DNA of 16,818 nucleotides from assembly GCA_945861915.1 (NCBI GenBank), contig CAMAWK010000027.1, forward strand, positions 1 to 16,818, in the 5' to 3' direction. This stretch comes from Flavobacterium psychrophilum. GTDB lineage: Bacteria > Bacteroidota > Bacteroidia > Flavobacteriales > Flavobacteriaceae. Made by a program: the position numbers and the translations under genes. Within the stretch, counting starts at the first letter, position 1; each line of letters starts with the position of its first letter. Of this stretch, positions 14,180 through 16,818 are shown in pieces. The notes beneath the pieces were generated by a model. The model did no database searches. It saw nothing but the letters and a program-made list of their open reading frames with translations, and was not told the origin of the DNA.

Positions 14180-16818
14180 ATGAAAAAAATAATCCTTCTA
14201 GGTTTTTTACTATCTAATTTCTTTGGACTGGCTCAGTATACCCTAATTCCAGATATAAATTTTGAGAAAGCGTTGATTAGTGAAGGCATTGACAACGGAA
14301 TTCCTGACGGACGAGTTTTGACTTCGAAAATAAGTATAGTTACCTCATTAGATGTGTCTTTTAAAACAATTAACGATTTAACTGGCATAGAAGATTTCTC
14401 TAGTTTAATCTCATTAAGGTGTGGTCACAACCAATTAAATTTTTTAAATCTTAACAATCCATTACTGCAATCGTTATTTTGTATAAACAACCAATTAACT
14501 AGCTTGAACGTATCTAAATGTCTGAATTTAAAAACTTTATGGTGTTTTTCAAATCAATTAATAAATTTAGATATTACTAAAAATATTGCTTTAGAGTTTT
14601 TGTTTTGTTATGATAATAAATTAACAGATTTAGATTTTTTAAATAATACATCATTAATTGCTATTGATTGTAGCAAAAATCAATTGACCAGCTTGGATGT
14701 TTCAAATAATAAAACATTAAGTAGTTTAGACTTTAATAATAATAAATTAACCAGTTTAGATATTACAAAAAATAACAATTTGATTCATTTATACTGTCAT
14801 GAAAATCAATTAAATAGTTTAAATTTAAAAAACGGAACCAACACAAATTTTGCAACTGTTAACTTCAAAAACAACCCAAGCCTTACATGTATACAAATTG
14901 ACAATAAAACCAACTCAGATACAAATTGGTCATTATGGAAAGACGCCACAGCCAGTTTTTCTGAAAATTGCAATAAAGTAGCTACAACTCCCCCAAAAAT
15001 TACCGCCACAGGAAACCAGATTTATTGTGTGAAATCATCGCTGAATATAATTCCTCCACCAGCTCCCACAGAAAATATAACTATTACTTTTGACCCTTCG
15101 GAACCTGCCACAGAGGAAATGTATGTGCAAATTTCTTCAGGTTATGTTTCTGGCTTTGATTTATTAACCTTGGCTAATGCTACCATACACTCGGCTAAGA
15201 ACATTTTCCCCAGTTGGGATATTAGCACCGGAAAACTAAAATTATCGAGTCCCACAGGCACAAAGATTTTATATACCGATTTTGTAGCTGCACTAAAAGA
15301 TGTGATATTTTCTAATAATCAAACAACACCCTCAGGAGCAAGAAGTTTCTCGATAACGATTGGTCAAGCCAATTATCTTCCCTCCACCCAGCATTATTAT
15401 GAATATGTTTCGAGTCCTGGGATCAGTTGGACGGATGCAAAATTAGCCGCAGAATCGAGAAGTTATTTTGGACTCAAAGGATATTTAGCCACAGTTATGG
15501 CTGCAGACGAAGCGCAATTAACAGGTAAACAATCATCAGGAGCAGGATGGTTAGGGGGAACGGATTCGGCGTCAGAAGGAACATGGCGTTGGGTTACGGG
15601 ACCTGAAGGTCTCGCTAGTGGTGGACAAGGAACTGTTTTCTGGAATGGTCAAGTTAGCGGAACAACACCAAATTTCGCATTTTGGAATATAGGAGAACCC
15701 AACCAATTTGGTAACCGTGAAGAAGATTATGTGCACATTACCGATCCAACAGTTGGAAATCCGGGTTCTTGGAATGATTTGATTCTTAACGGAGACCCGA
15801 CAGGATTTTCGCAACCTAAAGGATACATCGTGGAATATGGCGGAATGCCCATCGACCCGAAACTTCAAATTGCGGCAAGTACTAGTATTTCGATTCCAAC
15901 AAAAGATAACTTTGAACCAACTTCTCGTTGTTTTGCTGGAAGTATTACACTTAAACCTAAAGATTTTACAGGAAGTATAAGATGGTATAATGCTCAAACT
16001 GGCGGAACATTACTTACGATAGCAAATACCTATTCTCCCACAATCTCTTCAACCACCTCCTATTTTGTTGATCCATCTAATGGATTTTGTAATTCGAATC
16101 CAAGAATAGAAGTGATTGCTAAAGTGATTGCGCCAAAAATTACGCTACCATTAACACAAACGCCCATTTGCGGAAACGGAACAACTACTTTAACTGCTAC
16201 TGGTTCCACTGGTAGTGTTCTCAAATGGTATGATGTTTCTTCGGGAGGAACATTATTAAAAAGTGATAGCTCTTCTTATACAACTCCAAAAATATCCACG
16301 GACACCACTTTTTATGTTGACGCAACTGAAGGTACTTGCGTTACGACTCCTCGAACTTCAATTATTGCTAAAGTTTTAACAGTTCCAACCATTACTTCAG
16401 CCACCCCTGCCACTCGTTGTGATACAGGTTCAGTTACTCTAAATGCAACAGCCTCTGCGGGAACTTTAAATTGGTATGAAAAGGATGCTGGAGGAACAGC
16501 ATTAGGAACAGGAAGTTCATTTACAACTCCTAGCTTAACAACAACAACTCCTTTTTATGTTGATGCTACCGAAGCAGGTTGTACAAGCTCAAGAACTGTA
16601 GTTGATGCAAAAATAACCAAAATAGATCCTAATGATGAAACGGTTGTTCTTTGTCCAGCAAAAACTGTAACAATCGAAGCTCCCATTTCGGGGCTAAATT
16701 ATTTATGGTCTCCGGGCGGGGAAATAACTCAAAGCATTCCCGTTTCTACTATTGGAAATTATGTTGTGAATATTAGCTCACCTATTGCTACTTCTTGTGG
16801 ATCCAAAAAAACTTTTAA
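14180..16818 (+). CDS. LRR / C-type lectin / Ig-like surface protein, 3' end cut by window
   Basis: The frame is open from ATG 14180 to the window edge, 879 codons without a stop. In order: a signal peptide (MKKIILLGFLLSNFFGLAQ); a cap and seven leucine-rich repeats of about 21 residues (about 75-225; LxxLxCxxNQLTSLDVSxN, Cys in six of seven); a second region (about 265-400; VQISSGYVSGFDLLTL, RSFSITIGQANYLPST); a C-type lectin domain (about 405-555) with GEPNQ (Glu506-Pro-Asn508) and Trp531-Asn-Asp533, a mannose-type EPN and WND calcium site. Three Ig-like repeats follow (about 580-814; RWYNAQTGGT, KWYDVSSGGT, NWYEKDAGGT), then a partial PKD-like module. This order is typical of flavobacterial T9SS type B cargo, so a gliding-motility-associated C-terminal domain is expected beyond the window. 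It is probably a cell-surface adhesin. TAAATTTG at 14146-14153 could be its own -7 box. Confidence 0.88.
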   Translation, partial: MKKIILLGFLLSNFFGLAQYTLIPDINFEKALISEGIDNGIPDGRVLTSKISIVTSLDVSFKTINDLTGIEDFSSLISLRCGHNQLNFLNLNNPLLQSLFCINNQLTSLNVSKCLNLKTLWCFSNQLINLDITKNIALEFLFCYDNKLTDLDFLNNTSLIAIDCSKNQLTSLDVSNNKTLSSLDFNNNKLTSLDITKNNNLIHLYCHENQLNSLNLKNGTNTNFATVNFKNNPSLTCIQIDNKTNSDTNWSLWKDATASFSENCNKVATTPPKITATGNQIYCVKSSLNIIPPPAPTENITITFDPSEPATEEMYVQISSGYVSGFDLLTLANATIHSAKNIFPSWDISTGKLKLSSPTGTKILYTDFVAALKDVIFSNNQTTPSGARSFSITIGQANYLPSTQHYYEYVSSPGISWTDAKLAAESRSYFGLKGYLATVMAADEAQLTGKQSSGAGWLGGTDSASEGTWRWVTGPEGLASGGQGTVFWNGQVSGTTPNFAFWNIGEPNQFGNREEDYVHITDPTVGNPGSWNDLILNGDPTGFSQPKGYIVEYGGMPIDPKLQIAASTSISIPTKDNFEPTSRCFAGSITLKPKDFTGSIRWYNAQTGGTLLTIANTYSPTISSTTSYFVDPSNGFCNSNPRIEVIAKVIAPKITLPLTQTPICGNGTTTLTATGSTGSVLKWYDVSSGGTLLKSDSSSYTTPKISTDTTFYVDATEGTCVTTPRTSIIAKVLTVPTITSATPATRCDTGSVTLNATASAGTLNWYEKDAGGTALGTGSSFTTPSLTTTTPFYVDATEAGCTSSRTVVDAKITKIDPNDETVVLCPAKTVTIEAPISGLNYLWSPGGEITQSIPVSTIGNYVVNISSPIATSCGSKKTF

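Noticed and set aside
15572..15997. 141-codon minus-strand open frame
   Set aside because: It is antisense to the lectin and first Ig-like domain of the intact large plus-strand gene, whose frame and motifs are clearly real.

Overview
The window looks like a chromosomal segment of a Bacteroidota, most likely a Flavobacterium or close relative in the Flavobacteriaceae. The DNA is AT-rich. Several genes are preceded by the Bacteroidota -7 box TAnnTTTG and not by Shine-Dalgarno sequences. It encodes type IX secretion (T9SS) cargo and several families typical of this clade: GSCFA, DUF5522, small VDTAA-rich lipoproteins, and lectin/Ig surface proteins. No complete insertion sequence, prophage, CRISPR array or defence locus is visible. 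The gene content is mostly housekeeping and cell-envelope.

Layout. Positions 1-285 hold the tail of a GSCFA-domain protein. At 289-465 (-) is a small cysteine-rich DUF5522 gene, divergent from a 113-residue membrane protein with an HExxH motif (494-835). From 962 to 6617 five genes run head to tail with gaps or overlaps of -8 to +5 bases, so they are probably one operon: a secreted protein with a tail-fibre-like C-terminus, a T9SS cargo protein, a PLP enzyme of the D-cysteine desulfhydrase/ACC deaminase family (TTG start), a glucosaminidase-LysM lipoprotein, and hemL. A nested inverted repeat separates hemL from a convergent sugar aminotransferase (DegT family). The Kdo transferase gene waaA/kdtA diverges from that aminotransferase, and two degenerate dispersed-type repeats lie between them. 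Next come a small lipoprotein with a 21-base tandem repeat and, on the minus strand, tRNA-Gly(GCC) and tRNA-Leu(UAA) followed by mutS (GTG start). The plus strand then carries a DUF1573 protein, a TrmH/SpoU RNA methyltransferase, and a very large LRR / C-type lectin / Ig-like surface protein that runs off the right edge.

How the genes fit together. WaaA attaches Kdo to lipid A, and the DegT aminotransferase probably makes an amino sugar for a surface polysaccharide. The glucosaminidase remodels peptidoglycan. The two T9SS-type proteins and the tail-fibre-like protein are exported to the surface. hemL, mutS, trmH and the tRNAs are core functions.

The most unusual signals are small. They are a perfect 13+2+13 palindrome inside the waaA reading frame, apparently translated as a ten-residue insert; a (GATTNNN)6 period-7 array between the two tRNAs; a duplicated 5' end of tRNA-Leu; the nested palindromes after hemL; and the minimal HExxH membrane protein beside a cysteine-rich DUF5522 protein. 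I do not see convincing evidence for a wholly new multi-gene system.
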